64,000 nucleotides of DNA from Spatholobus suberectus (GCA_004329165.1 CM014737.1:7376479-7440478); one strand, 5' to 3'; shown: positions 11,050-22,340, counted from the first letter of the stretch. Translations and numbers: made by a program. Notes: generated by a model not told the origin, from the letters alone.

Positions 11050-13250
11050 AATCTATTCCTATATTATAAATTATAATACACAACTTGGAGAGTGAAGTTT
11101 TTATTATCATTCCCTCGCTCTCCACACTCCTTCCACTTGACATTCTCAATATTCTCCATCTTTTTTCCTTTAGAGTTACACTAGGGTAATAACCTATACC
11201 CTACACAGGGGTTAAGTTTACAATTTACTATTTTTTTATTATTATGAATTTATATGTATTTCTTAATCATTTTTAAATTTTATATAAGTATATATTAGTA
11301 GATATATATAAATATTTTAAAAATATATTAACATAGCTATGAATATTGGTATATATTCAAATAATCTTATATTCACTTATGTCTTATATCATTTTAATTT
11401 ATATAAATGCTTGTTTTAAAAATATTATCTTTATAAATATATTTTCACTTGTATATAACTTAGATATATACATAATTTTCATAAGAAATATTAATAATCA
11501 AAAATATTTTACATTAAATTTTATAATTATTCATTTTTCCATTAAAAAATATGTTTCCATTATAAAAAAATGACAAACATTGTATATATATATATATATA
11601 TAAAGAGATTTGTGGGTATCTAAATTTATAGATTATGATAAAAAATTAATGAATACAAAGAAAAGATATTGCTTATATAATAATATTGTTGATCTTATTT
11701 TATTTTAGCTAATAACTAAAAGGCTTGTAATTTTTTTATTTTTTTTGTGATTTTGAGTTAGTTTAGTTCATTTCTAATTCAATTTTCATGTAACATTTTC
11801 ATCCTTATGTATAGAAAAATATTAAGTTCTTTATTTAACCATCTTGGTAGGGACTTAATGCCTAATCATATGCATAGAAAGCTAAACCTAGTAGACACAT
11901 ACTCAATATATCGTTATTAGACACAACCAACAATAATTATTATAAAATGCTAAATTGAAATAAAGAGAAAATTAATAAAAAAATATTATTTTACATAGAA
12001 AGTTTCTTATTTTATAGTGGAATGTGACATGAATATAATAGTATTCTTTTTTTAATTTATGAAAAGATAATAAAAAATATTTTTAGAGGAAAAAGAATGA
12101 ATATAATAATGATACATAATCTGAAACCTGAAAAACAAAATTTTATAGCAGATTATTATTATTATTATTATTATTAGGGTTAAATATTTTTGGGTCCTCA
12201 AAAGATATGACAAAATTATTTTTAGTTTCCAAATTATTTTTTCCTTAAACAAAGTCCCTCTAATATTAAAAATACACTAATTAGATCCCTATGCTAAACT
12301 ATGTTTAACTTTTTTGTTAAATGATGGTCATATCAGCATCACAGTCATCATTAATTTGCTGATGTGGCCATCCATGTCAACTATTATGTCCAAGTCAAAT
12401 TAGTAAAATACTTTTTAAATAAAATTATTACATGTTTAACCTTAAACCATATTTTTTTTTACCTTAAAGTAAAAGTTATTACATGATTTTTTTATTAAAA
12501 ATTATTACTAGGCACTTCAGGTAATAAAATACTTTATTTGAAAGCTGATGTAACCATCATTTAACAAAAAAGTTAAATAGAGTTTAGCACATGGATCTAA
12601 TTACGGTATTTTTAATATTTGAGGGACTTTGTTTAAAGAAAAAATTTCCTAGAAACTAAAACCAATTCTGTCATATTTTTGGAGAACTAAAAACATATTT
12701 AATCCTTGCTATTATTATTATTGTTATTGTTATTGTTATCATTATCATTATCATTATCATTACTGCTACTACTCCTTAACATAATATTCAGTAATATACA
12801 AATTATTAATTTACTAAAGTATTTTTTTATTAATCACTAATAATAAAACAAAAATATTTTTGGGAAGAAAAAATGAATACAATAGTGATATGTAATATAA
12901 AACTCAAAAATAATTTTTTTATAATAAATTATTATTACTACAACTTTAAAAATAAAATCTTTATAACTAATTATTATTATTTAATTTGAATTTGATTAAA
13001 TGTACAATTGATTCTAACAGAATGGGACATTCACTTATAATTTAAATGTCTTTAATTTTATAATTAATTAGTATTTCTCACAGATATTATAGTTTGATTG
13101 TGATATTTTAGATATCAATCAATTTGATTTCCATTATAAATTATATTATAAACTTATAATTGGAGAATAAAGTTATTATTATCATTCTCTCACTCTCCAC
13201 CCTGTTTCAACTTGCCATTCTCAATATTCTCTATCTTTTTACATCTGCAA
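11050..13250. repeat. Pair of diverged direct repeats flanking a MITE
   Basis: The segment 11,050-11,165 ('ggagagtgaagtttttatta' onward to 'cattctcaatattctcca') matches 13,155-13,235, and 12,010-12,150 matches 12,840-12,960. Order and orientation agree, which suggests an old local duplication of roughly 1 kb, later interrupted by the element at 12,176-12,707. A (TA)n tract lies at 11,582-11,602. Confidence 0.5.
12176..12707. mobile_element. MITE with long inverted ends in an ATT microsatellite
   Basis: Left end 'agggttaaatatttttgg' and right end (reverse complement 'aaggattaaatatgttttta') continue as an inverted pair for more than 100 bases, including 'tatgacaaaatt' versus 'tatgacagaatt' and 'aaagtccctc' versus 'gagggacttt'. 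It sits inside an (ATT)n run, so the target duplication cannot be separated from the microsatellite. Size 530 bases, no coding capacity. It resembles Mutator-derived foldback MITEs common in legumes. Confidence 0.65.
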
Positions 13251-13579
13251 CTAACTGAAAAAAAAAAAAAAAAACCTGTCCGTACATACTAACGGTCAGG
13301 TTTTCAATATATTTTTCAGTTACTAATGGCTGTAATTCGTGACTAATTGCCAATGACCAAACCATATGTTATTAACTAATATTTTCTCACGGAAGGTCAT
13401 TATAAACAAACCATTCTGTAAAAAAAATAATTTTTTAAATATTCTTAGATTATTTTAATATTACATAATTAATTATTCTAATTATATTAGTTATAATTAA
13501 TAATGCTAATACATAAAACAAGTAATGATAAGTACAATATATAAACCATAAAATTGTCTACGATAATCTAATAATCCTC

Positions 13580-13747
13580 ATAGTGCTCATCCAAAAAATC
13601 ATCAGTTGATTCATCCTTCTTCCCACTGCATTGGGGAGGGGCTACTGTTCTAGTAGTGCCATATGCTGCAAGATCCCCTGTCATGCCATCATCACCCGCA
13701 TGAGCTCCATCATCTCCTCAAGTTGTGCCACTCTCTGCCTAAACTCG
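13580..13747 (-). pseudogene. CACTA transposase-associated PTTA protein, C-terminal fragment
   Basis: Minus-strand translation gives FRQRVAQLEEMMELMRVMMA, the coiled-coil tail typical of the second CACTA-encoded protein (PTTA/En-Spm family, TNPA-like), which binds subterminal repeats. The reading frame then meets a stop. It is the continuation of the fragment at 14,830-15,060; a solo LTR was inserted between them. The upstream DNA at 13,245-13,430 has hairpin motifs ('acctgtccgt'/'acggtcaggt') that could be subterminal CACTA repeats. Confidence 0.5.
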
Positions 13748-13752
13748 AAAAG

Positions 13753-14824
13753 TGTTGGAACCAAAGACGTTGAAGCGTCTAGACCCTCAAAATTTAAAGA
13801 TAATAAACTTATTAAAGTTTAAGTCTATGTTTTTAAACTAACAGATTTACAGTGTCCAATCTCAAACGAGCATCCAAAAGACTCATATATGATGACCGTC
13901 CAAGTGTAAGTCTCATTTATGGATTCAATGTTTTAAACTTTAGACAACCACACTAGACGCGTCCAGACACAAGCTATTAAACGGTTAAGTTTTTTTTTTC
14001 ATTGAATCTTTGCGTCCTTCTTTTATATATCGAGACTAATGCCTTACCTTTTTAAAATCTAATGTTCAAATATTTCAAGCATTAAATAGTAGATAGAAAC
14101 ATTCTAGTGCAAAAGCACAACAAGACAGAAAAAGCAAGTCAACCCTTCGAGCTGCCAAACCAAATGAAGAATGTTCAGAAAAGCATACCTCTCGCACAAA
14201 GCGACTCCTTCCGTTTTAGTGCAAATTCAAAAGCTGTCCTTTCTGATATGTCTGAAAGCTCGATACGCGCACCTCCTTCTTGAAGATTGAAGCCAAGTCT
14301 TCTTCAACAGCTCTTTTTTGTTGAAGACTATATATACCAAGAAAGAAGAAGAAGCAAACAAGAAAGAACAACGACGAATCAAGCACGAACATAAAAACAC
14401 TGATTGCTTTCTTACATGTCCACTGGACGATAGTTTATGAATTTCTGATACATTACTATATTGTGCTTAATCTTCTATATCCTCACTATGTGAATTGATC
14501 TGTTTGTGAACAACTATTTTGTTGAGAAAGCCTGGAGAGACTTAGTGAAAAAGAATACTTGGGTTGGTAAAGTAATCTAGGGTGACTGCATTGTAAAGCC
14601 TGAAGAGGCCGTGAAGAATACTTGTAACCAAGGTCGGTTAGTAGACACCTTCTGGGTGAAGGAACTGGACGTTGCTCAAGGTTGAGTGAACCAGTATAAA
14701 ATTCTTGGTGTGCTTGTCTCCTCTATCCCTCAGCTTAAAAACTTTTTTGAACTTGTTTTTATTTTGAAAAGTTTTAAGAAACGCACAATTCAACCCCCCT
14801 TCTTGTGCGCCACTTACTTTGTCA
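13753..14824 (-). mobile_element. Solo LTR of a Ty1/copia element
   Basis: A 1,072-base unit begins TGTTGGAACC and ends TTTGTCA, the canonical TG...CA of an LTR, and AAAAG flanks it on both sides (13,748-13,752 and 14,825-14,829), the 5-bp duplication left by retroviral-type integrases. It has a TATATATA box (about 14,329-14,336) oriented for rightward transcription, so the true orientation is plus; the 3' part includes 'aattcaaccccccttcttg' typical of long copia LTRs of the SIRE/Maximus type in legumes. The strand given here should be read as plus if the TATA box is used. No internal region remains: the element was removed by LTR-LTR recombination. Confidence 0.8.
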
Positions 14825-14829
14825 AAAAG

Positions 14830-15060
14830 CTCAATGGCAGACTCTAGAAAGTAGGCTCCTATTGGCAAATTCTCAGATAGACGTGAAAAAGATGTTGGAT
14901 GCCCCTCGTTGATAGCTGCTGGTGAGGTCTTCAACACCATATAGTTAACCCTTCTTCTTGCCATCAACAACCTCCACCCACATTTGGAGCTACAGACACT
15001 CCTCCACCTCGGAATCAGTTGGAGTGGATGTAGAAGAGGAAAAAATTGCCTAAGTCCTAT
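14830..15060 (-). pseudogene. CACTA PTTA protein, conserved core fragment
   Basis: Minus-strand translation at 14,949-14,983 reads MWVEVVDGKKKG, followed after a stop by a Y/G-rich segment and SNIFF. The W-x-E-V-x-GGKKKG-R-x-YG block is the signature of plant PTTA (En/Spm-type) proteins. Stops are present (one just after the KKKG motif). When the neighbouring solo LTR and one copy of AAAAG are ignored, the frame runs on into the coiled-coil piece at 13,747, so the two were one gene at the time of insertion. Upstream (15,060-15,110) no start is visible. Confidence 0.6.
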
Positions 15061-15109
15061 GATAAGATAACTTCACTTCGTTCTCCTCCTATTATGAATA
15101 AACACACAA

Positions 15110-15350
15110 ATTAGTGTATAATATAATAAATATAAGTTGATTGTTGAAATTACTCTTATTGACTGTTGTAAATTAATGCATACAGTACTCAAAAACTATC
15201 ACATTATTTGTTTATTGAGGATAAAATTAAAATAAAAAATTTAATGTTTTATTGAAAAGTTAAAACGTCACCTAATATAATTTTTGTATTTTATATTAAA
15301 ACGTCATAGGAATATAAGATAAACGTTTCGTTTTCATAAGGTTGATGATT
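15110..15350. other. Intergenic, nothing recognised
   Basis: AT-rich, no element ends or open frames of note. Confidence 0.4.
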
Positions 15351-16090
15351 CAAGCATAGGTAGTAAGAGAAAAGGAAGAGGTTATAAACGAACCACTAAT
15401 TAATCATGCTTAGGCTCTGACTTATCTCTTTCATAATTTTTATTCTAGTTCTTTTTATATTTATTAAAAAATAGCTTTTTATTTTTTATTTTTCTTATGC
15501 CTAGAGATTTAATATTTTACATTTTTTTTTAGATTTGAGGTGGAACTATAGTATTTTCACAGTCGACAGTGGTGGAACTAATTCCTGAAGAGGTTAAACT
15601 GGAATTTGTTAATTTTTTTTTTTTAATAAGTGACCTCCATGCGCCCAAGGACGATAAATTCTACATGGACATTAAAAAAAAGTACTGATATTAACTAAAC
15701 AAACTTTTACAAAATTATAAATAGGAAGAGTTCTTATTAAAATACACTTCCCTCTCTTATAACTTATTTTCATCCTTTTTTTTTTTTTTATCTTTTACAT
15801 TTTTTATCACATCACATATCACTTTTATTTCTTTCTCTCTCTATCTCTTTTTTCCCTCCACCCCAAATTGAGGTGGACTTGGATCATTTTTCAAATTGGA
15901 ACTGCCTGTGGCTAGCTTGTTTTACCTTTTAGGCTGATGTTTTTGAGTGTGCGTGTTTGCAGCGTTATAAAAGGGTTTGAATCAGGAAGGGTTGAAATGG
16001 GATTCTCGCACTTACATAAGCGGGCACATTTTGAAGAACGTTATAATGTACACAAATATTTAAATATATATTATTTTATTACCCTGGGAG
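15350..16090. repeat. Segmental duplication block B, left part
   Basis: Diverged copy of 4,540-5,040. The segment also matches 29,700-29,830 weakly around 'aaaatggggcggactt' versus 'caaattgaggtggactt' (about 15,865). No gene is visible. Confidence 0.6.
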
Positions 16091-16097
16091 CCTCTTA

Positions 16098-16918
16098 TGG
16101 TCTGTTTGGTTAGAAAGAAAGAAAATAAAAAGGAAAGAAAACACGGATAATGAAGTTTTTTTTTTTTGGTTGAAGAGAAAGTGAAAAGAAAAAGAAAGAA
16201 AAAAGTTGACTTTTATAAACAAAAATTTAAACTTTCCTTTTCTTTCACTTTTCCTTCAATTCAAATTTTAAACTTTTCTCTATTTCTATTTTTTCCTTCT
16301 ACCTTACCAAATAGGTCATTAGGGTTTGTTTGGTAGAGAGGAAAGAAATATGATGGATGAAAATAGGTAAAAAAATAAGTTAAGATGTACAAAATAGATA
16401 GGAAATAATTCGAAATCTTAGGTTGTTTGGTTTGAGAAAAATAGATAAGAAATAAGCGAGAGATAGACAGGTGAATGAAAAGAGGTAAAAAATATAATGA
16501 AACTAAGTAATGGGACCCACAAATTTTTTAAAAATCTTCTTGCCATTTCCATTGAACCAAACCATGAAAATGTTTAAAAATTTGAAAATTTCTTCTCTTC
16601 TCTCATGTACCAAAGAGGGCATTATGCATTGTTTGGAACAACTAATTTATGAGAGAAGGGAGAGAAAAAGAAAAAAAATCACAAATTTTATTCTCAGTTT
16701 GCTATGGTTTAAAGGGGGAAAGAAAGATTAAAAATAGTGTGGGGTTTATTGTTTTTTTATTCCGTCACTTTTGGAGAGAAAAAGAAAAAAAAGCAGGTGT
16801 AGGGGATAAAATGACAAAAATATATTTGCTTTTGTATATTTATTTCTTTATCAAGACTATTTATCTCGTTTTCTATACATATATTTTTTTTAATTTTTTT
16901 TCTTGTCAAACAACCTAA
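16098..16918. mobile_element. Cluster of three adjacent Tourist-like MITEs
   Basis: Three units follow one another: about 16,098-16,312 ('ggtctgtttggttag' ... 'ctaccttaccaaatagg'), 16,321-16,620 ('gggtttgtttggtagaga' ... 'catgtaccaaagagggc', flanked by ATTA on both sides) and about 16,626-16,916 ('attgtttggaacaac' ... 'cttgtcaaacaacct'). All have the GTTTGG-type terminus of the element at 3,377-4,505, are A/G-rich on the left and lack coding capacity. They appear to have inserted next to or into each other. Confidence 0.55.
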
Positions 16919-16984
16919 AAATTATCTTACTTTTTATTCCTTTTTCTTCCTCTTTTATTTCTTTTTATTTTTTTCTAAATTCAA

Positions 16985-17160
16985 ATAAAGCATTATTGAA
17001 ATGTGTTACGGGTGGATTTAACCTTATAAGTGTTACCGGTCCCGAACTCATGATCTTCACGCATGCCATGCGGCAACACTCGCGTTTTATGCCCTTCCCA
17101 GGATCGAACCCGCGTATTACCTTATAGGATTTAACGGGGCTAACCTTGGTACCACCAGCC
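16985..17160 (-). mobile_element. tRNA-derived SINE-like fragment
   Basis: On the minus strand the sequence starts GGCTGGTGGTACCAAGG, with an A box-like TGGTACCAAGG (17,144-17,154), then a B box GGTTCGATCC (about 17,101-17,111) about 45 bases downstream, then a unique body and an A-rich end reached near 16,965-16,985. The B box matches the RNA polymerase III consensus at nearly every base. The flanking T-arm cannot close five base pairs, so it is not a functional tRNA. The alternative is that it is part of the Tat-type retroelement whose tandem repeats follow directly. Confidence 0.4.
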
Positions 17161-17990
17161 GGGGTAGGAAGATCGCCAAAACTGAAAATAAAGCAAGCAT
17201 TACGAACTACCCCATGTACGTGGATTCGCTCCAGCCAAAGTAGGAAGATCGCTAAAATTAAAGATAAAGCAACCATTGCGAACTACCCTGTGTATGTGGA
17301 TTCGCTCCAGCCGGGGTAGAAAGATCGCTAAAATTGAAGATAAAGCAGGCATTGCAAACTACCCCGTTTACGTGGATTCGCTCCAGCCGGGGTAGGAAGA
17401 TCGCTAAAACGAAGACAAAGCCATGCAAACTACCCCATGTATGTGGATTAGCTCCATCCGAGGTAGGAAGATCGCTAAAAACAAAGACAAAGCTATGCGA
17501 ACTATCCCGTGTATGTGGATTCGCTCCAGCCGGGGTAGGAAGATCGCTAAAATTGAAGAAAAAGCAGGCATTGTGAACTATCCCGTGTACGTGGATTCGC
17601 TCCAGCCGGGGTAGGAAGATCGCTAAAAACGAAGACAAAGCCATGCGAACTACCCCGTGTATGTGGGTGGATTCGCTCCAGCCGGGGTAGGAAGATCGCT
17701 AAAAACGAAGACAGCCATGCGAACTACCCCGTGTATGTGAATTCGCTCCAGCCGGGGTAGGAAGATCGCTAAAAACGAAGACAAAGCCATGCGAACTACC
17801 CCGTGTATATGGATTCGCTCTAGCCTGGGTAGGAAGATCGCTAAAGACGAAGACAAAGCATTGCGAACTACCCTGCTCCAGCCAGGGTAGGAAGATCGCT
17901 AAAAACAAAGATAAAGCAAGCCATTGCAAACTACCCCATGTACGTGGATTCGTTTCAGCCGAGGTAGGAGGATCGCTAAGATCGAAGATG
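17150..17990. repeat. Minisatellite of about 70-78 bp units
   Basis: Eleven or so units share 'ccggggtaggaagatcgc', 'taaaa(c/t)gaagacaaagc', 'gaactacccc(g/a)tgta' and 'tgtggattcgctccagcc'. Unit length varies by small deletions (for example the shortened unit near 17,868-17,885). Identity between units is high. Many open frames cross it on both strands only because the repeat lacks stops in several frames; I do not consider them genes. It lies directly upstream of a Tat-type LTR, the place where Tat/Ogre elements are known to carry tandem repeats. Confidence 0.85.
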
Positions 17991-18930
17991 AAGATTACGA
18001 ACTTCTATCTCGTCAAATATGTACAAGGCGCATTAGATACAAAAAAGGAAAAAAGCATATATAACAAATATATACATATCGAAATTTATTTCAGGTGTAA
18101 AAGCAAAGCAAAAAGCGATAGCTCAACCGAGAATTGGGAACACAGGAAAAAATTGGAAACGTCGGCATCTCCGGAGTCAGGATCATCAGCCAAGACCACC
18201 AGCAAATTCACTATATCGAATTAGTGCACATTTAATGCGCCTCGGTTATCGCAAAGTTACAACGCACCTATCCGAAAAAACAAAAAGACTCGCCAACCGT
18301 TTAGATCCTAAATCGGGAAACCATCCCAGCACAATTATCACCGACTTGGGGGCAACACTCGCCAACACTGTTCTGGAGGTCGCTCGAGCCGACTCAGTTT
18401 CTTAAGCCGACGATGCTTCTCTAGGCATCACCGACTTGGGGGAAACTGTTCTAGAGGTCACTCATACTTATGGCCCTAAGTCGGCCCCGCATCACCTGTT
18501 TCGGTTTTAACATCGCTAGTTTACCCCGGCTCATGTTTCCATGCTATCCCAGATCAACTTCATTCAACCCCGAATTTGGGGACGAACACACCCAGTGGCT
18601 AGAATACATGTAGTTTACTCAAACGTAAAACACCACAAATACGTGTAGTTCACTCAAACGTAAAACACCACATGGCACCTAGCTAGAATGCATGTAGTTC
18701 ACTCAAACGTAAACCACCACGTGGCACCCTGCTCTCACAAAATTTCCCTCCAACACACTATACAAAGGACTCCACACCTATCAGGTAAAGAGGTTCTCTC
18801 ATACTCCCTCATACTAATATTGATAACTGACTTAAGCATTGAAGTCCTTGCAAGTGTCACCACCGCCGGAGACGCCATCAACCACCGTGGGAGCTCATCG
18901 GAGACGTATCTTTGTGTTTACCGCACAACA
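17990..18930 (+). mobile_element. 3' end and LTR of a Tat-type gypsy element
   Basis: After the minisatellite comes a stretch with 'ccggagtcaggatcatcag' and 'cgaattagtgcacattt', then LTR-like DNA: 'caccgacttgggggcaac' (18,340 and again 18,430), a TATA-like 'actatacaaagg' (about 18,758), and R/U5 'tgacttaagcattgaagtcc' (18,828-18,847) with 'ttgcaagtgtcaccaccg'. Direct repeats of 'gtagttcactcaaacgtaaa' occur at about 18,613, 18,645 and 18,695. The matching 5' LTR and coding region were not found, so this is a remnant. Confidence 0.55.
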
Positions 18931-19332
18931 AAATGTAAAAAAGGTAAAAAAGAAAAGAAAAGAAAAGAAAAGAACAAATTGTAATAAACCTTTTCCACAC
19001 ATATTCATTATTTATGCTCCTATCAAGCCCAAGCTGGTGACACATGCCTTTCATAAGCTTTCAAGTGAATCTTCGGTTTATTTGACAATAGTGAAAGTTC
19101 CTAGTCAAATTAGTGGGGAGAGAGCATCGTGCTACCACCTCCTTTGGCTGTGAAAAAACACCACACTGAAATATTCCTAATTTTCTAGCTCTAGCTTTTT
19201 GTTCATTGGAATGCCATGCCAACCACACCAAATCCCCAATATATTTCACCAGCCAAGAGACCATACATTTCCATTCAATAAAATTTGATCTAAAATTTAG
19301 GAAGACAAATAGAGGGCTACTCATGAACTACG
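18931..19332. other. Intergenic, nothing recognised
   Basis: No supported gene. A short string near 18,985-19,010 ('aataaaccttttccacaca') resembles the tandem unit at 5,115, but the match is too short to define. Confidence 0.4.
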
Positions 19333-19549
19333 CAGGGCTGGTCCAAGGGTAAAGTTACTAAAGCTCAAGCTTTAGACCCATCAATAAAAAATTATTTATT
19401 ATTAGTTTTTATAAAGCAAAAAAGTCACATATGTTGGTAAAAAGACTACATTTGTTGACAAAAAGGCCTAGCATATAACTCTTTCATTTAAAGTAACAAA
19501 ATTTCTTTCAAAGTTTGTTTTAAACCTTACTTAACGTTGGGCTGGCCTG
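19333..19549. mobile_element. Short hAT-type MITE
   Basis: Ends CAGGGCTGGTCCAA and (inverted) CAGGCCAGCCCAA match the classical CAGGG...GGC hAT terminus. Flanking octamers GAACTACG (19,325-19,332) and GAACTATA (19,550-19,557) agree at six of eight bases, as expected for an old 8-bp target duplication. Size 217 bases, AT-rich centre, no coding capacity. Confidence 0.65.
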
Positions 19550-19559
19550 GAACTATAAC

Positions 19560-20490
19560 CTCTTTGCAACACCATCTCCATACCAAGCAACAAGAATGAA
19601 TAAACATGTGCTTGCCCCCAAAATTCAGGCAAACTATCTCTCCCAACCATTTCTTCCATGGATATTAACGGTAAGAATATTATTTGATTTCACTACCCCA
19701 ACACACTCTTTCTCAACACCTAACACTACAGAGCAAAGGTGGCTAGATTTGCGATTTTGTAAAATTTTAGAGAAGGTGATTGAAGGAGAAAATGAGGGGA
19801 AGGGTAGGAAGAGAAGGTTAACATGGAAAAATGAGGAAGCAACGATATTTTTGGTTGTGTTTGCATGTAGATTTCAGAGAGAAAAATGAAACAGAAATTA
19901 TTGGTTTATGCCTTTGTTGCACTCAAATTCATCCAAAGGTCAAGATGCTTAGTGATCTCTGGGTCGTTGGATGCAATCTTGTGGGATTATTGGTTGGTGA
20001 CAATCAATCTATGATATATGATTTTGGGCTACACTGTCGGTTAGCCCAGTAGGGAAACAATCCTCATGATGCACACAATTTGTTATTTGGGAGGTTTACT
20101 AAGGGAATGGCGGGTTAGTCCAACAAAGAAGAATTGAAAAAGAATAAAATTGTGTGGCAAGTACCAGTTCTGGGCCCAATGTATCAGCCGAGCATGAACA
20201 GAAAAAAAAAAAGAAGAGTTTGGTATACACTTGATTAGGTTTTAGTTACGAAACTAATTTTAGCCCGTTGAAGTAAGGAAATTAAGAAAAAAGCGCAAGA
20301 CAAGCCCAAATTATTTCTCCAAAAATAAATCAAAACTTATTTCAAAATATTATTTTGTGGAGAATAAAAATCCATTAAATTTAAAGGAAGAAATTATGAT
20401 AATAATTATCAAAATAATACACACACACATTCTCACTAAGAAAACAAGAAAAAGAAAGGATCTCACAAAAAAAAAAATAGTTGAAATTTA
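19560..20490. other. Intergenic, nothing recognised
   Basis: A few open frames of up to 97 codons on the plus strand (around 19,596-19,889) show no recognisable motif. No promoter or splice signals stand out. Confidence 0.35.
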
Positions 20491-20495
20491 GGTAA

Positions 20496-22056
20496 GGTTA
20501 AATTATTAATTTAGCCTCTATTTATATAATTTCTTCAATTTGTTCCCTTTATTATTAAAATGTTCAATTTAGTCCCATAATTTTTAAAATCAAGTCAATT
20601 GTGTCCTTTCCGTCCAATTGATAGTAACAATGTTAGCAAATTAAATATGGTGGTTTCGAATTGCTATTAAAAAACTGTCACTATAATTTTACACATGGTG
20701 GTGGTTTATAATCGTCACTATTTAAATTTTATTATATTAAATTTCAAAAATAATAAAAATTATAATTTTAAGATAGTGGTTGTTTATAAACACCACTATA
20801 ACAATTTTGTTGTTTAAATTTTGAAAATTATAATAAAAAATTATAATGCAATAATTTTATTTATATAATAATTTAAAAACTATAATTTTATTTTATCAAA
20901 TTTAATTTATTAAATTTTATAAAGTTATGAAAATGTAGTAAATTTTACTTATATAATATTTATAATGACATTAATATTAATATTTTAAATTTTTTAAAAT
21001 TTATTTTATTATATTATAATTATTATTTAAAAACTAATTATTTGCCTTTATAATATAATATAATAATATAAAATTGAATACTTATAATATAATATAATAT
21101 AATATGATTTAAATTACAATTTTAAAAATTTTAACAAAAAATTATGATTTAACTCATAATTTCTATATTATATTATATTAAATTATTATTTAAAAACTAA
21201 TTATTTGTGTTTATAATATAATATAATAATATAAAATTAAATATTTATAATATAATATAATATGATTCAAATTACAATTTTTAAATTGTAATAAAAAATT
21301 ATGATTTAACTGATAAATTTTATATTATATTTATTAAATTATAAATATTTAAATCTATACTATTATATTTCATTATTAAATAAAGTAAAATGTTTTAGAA
21401 TAATTATTTTATTATATTTATTGTATTTTTAACATTAGTATTTTAAATTTTATATTACAACATATTATAATATAATTTAAAGAATTTAAAATATTAATAT
21501 AAATGACATTATAAAATATTATATAAGTAGAAATTATCAAATTATTATAATTTTTTTGTAATTTGATAAATTTAGTAAATTGAAATTTAATAAAATAAAA
21601 TTTAAATTATAATTTTTTATTATATTTTTTATAATATAATAAAATAAAATTATTATCATTTTAAAATTATTATATAAGTAAAATTATTTAATTATAATAT
21701 TTTTATTATAATTTTATGGAATTTAAAAGTATAAAATTATTGTAGTGGAGTTTAAAAACCACCACTATGTTAAAAATATAATTTTTTATTAAAACACAAT
21801 TTTTTATTTAATTTATAATATTTAATAAAATAAAATTTAAATAGTGGCAATTCATAATTTCCACTATGTGTAAATCAATCAATGGCAATATTTTATGGTT
21901 CGAAACTGCCACAATTTGGTTTGTTAATGGCATTATCTTGAAAGGACAATATTGACTCGATTTTAAAAATTAAGGGACCAAATTGAACCTTTTAATAATA
22001 GCGAAATCAAATTAAACAATTTAAATAAATAGAGGGACTAAATTAATAATTTAGTC
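20496..22056. mobile_element. 1.56-kb foldback element with long inverted ends
   Basis: The first 200 bases ('taaattattaatttag' ... 'gttcaatttagtccc' ... 'ggtggtttcgaattgc') match the reverse complement of the last 200 ('ggcagtttcgaacc' side). Small motifs in the ends (GTGGTGGTTT..., 'aaaccaccac') are also repeated inwards. The interior is over 85% A+T and includes a two-unit tandem repeat of about 163 bases (21,029 and 21,192). No transposase. A 9-bp target duplication (TTAGGTAAG / ATAAGTAAA) is only weakly supported. It resembles Mutator-derived foldback MITEs. Confidence 0.6.
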
Positions 22057-22099
22057 AATAAGTAAATAAGTAAAGTGAATAAATTTATTATTATAATAC

Positions 22100-22340
22100 A
22101 TTTTTCTCTCTTATTTTTTCAACTTAAGGTTCTTTATTTTTTGTAAATTTGGCATAATATTGTCTTTTTTTTTATTTTTCTCTTTCATCAAATGATATAA
22201 ATATTTTATATTTCTTCATTATTTTTCTACTTACTTTCGCTCTTATCAAATACTAGAGTTTGAAAAGGTGACATACTTCATGTCCAGAAAAAGGTCAAGT
22301 TGAAGCGATAGTTTGTTTAATGACAGATTCTACGGTGGAC
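22100..22340. repeat. Segmental duplication block B, middle part
   Basis: Diverged copy of about 5,740-5,910: both contain 'ttcttca(c/t)(c/t)atttttctactta' and 'tcaagttgaagcga(c/t)(a/t)gt' in the same order. It connects the left part of block B to the pseudogene at 24,340. Confidence 0.55.

Noticed and set aside
13262..13310. Poly-A plus hairpin as a transcription terminator
   Set aside because: Intrinsic terminators of this kind do not apply to plant nuclear genes; more likely a transposon subterminal motif.
13245..13330. CACTA terminus matching the PTTA fragment
   Set aside because: 'aactaactgaaaaa' is close to a CACTA end, but no partner terminus or target duplication could be found.
17101..17160. 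tRNA gene on the minus strand
   Set aside because: A and B boxes are present but the T-stem does not close and no anticodon arm or acceptor stem forms.
17258..17929. Repetitive minus-strand frames (LAIFLPRLERIH repeats)
   Set aside because: Artefact of the stop-free minisatellite unit; unit length changes break frame repeatedly.
17150..17990. CRISPR-like array
   Set aside because: The units are contiguous ~75-bp minisatellite copies without unique spacers, in plant nuclear DNA.
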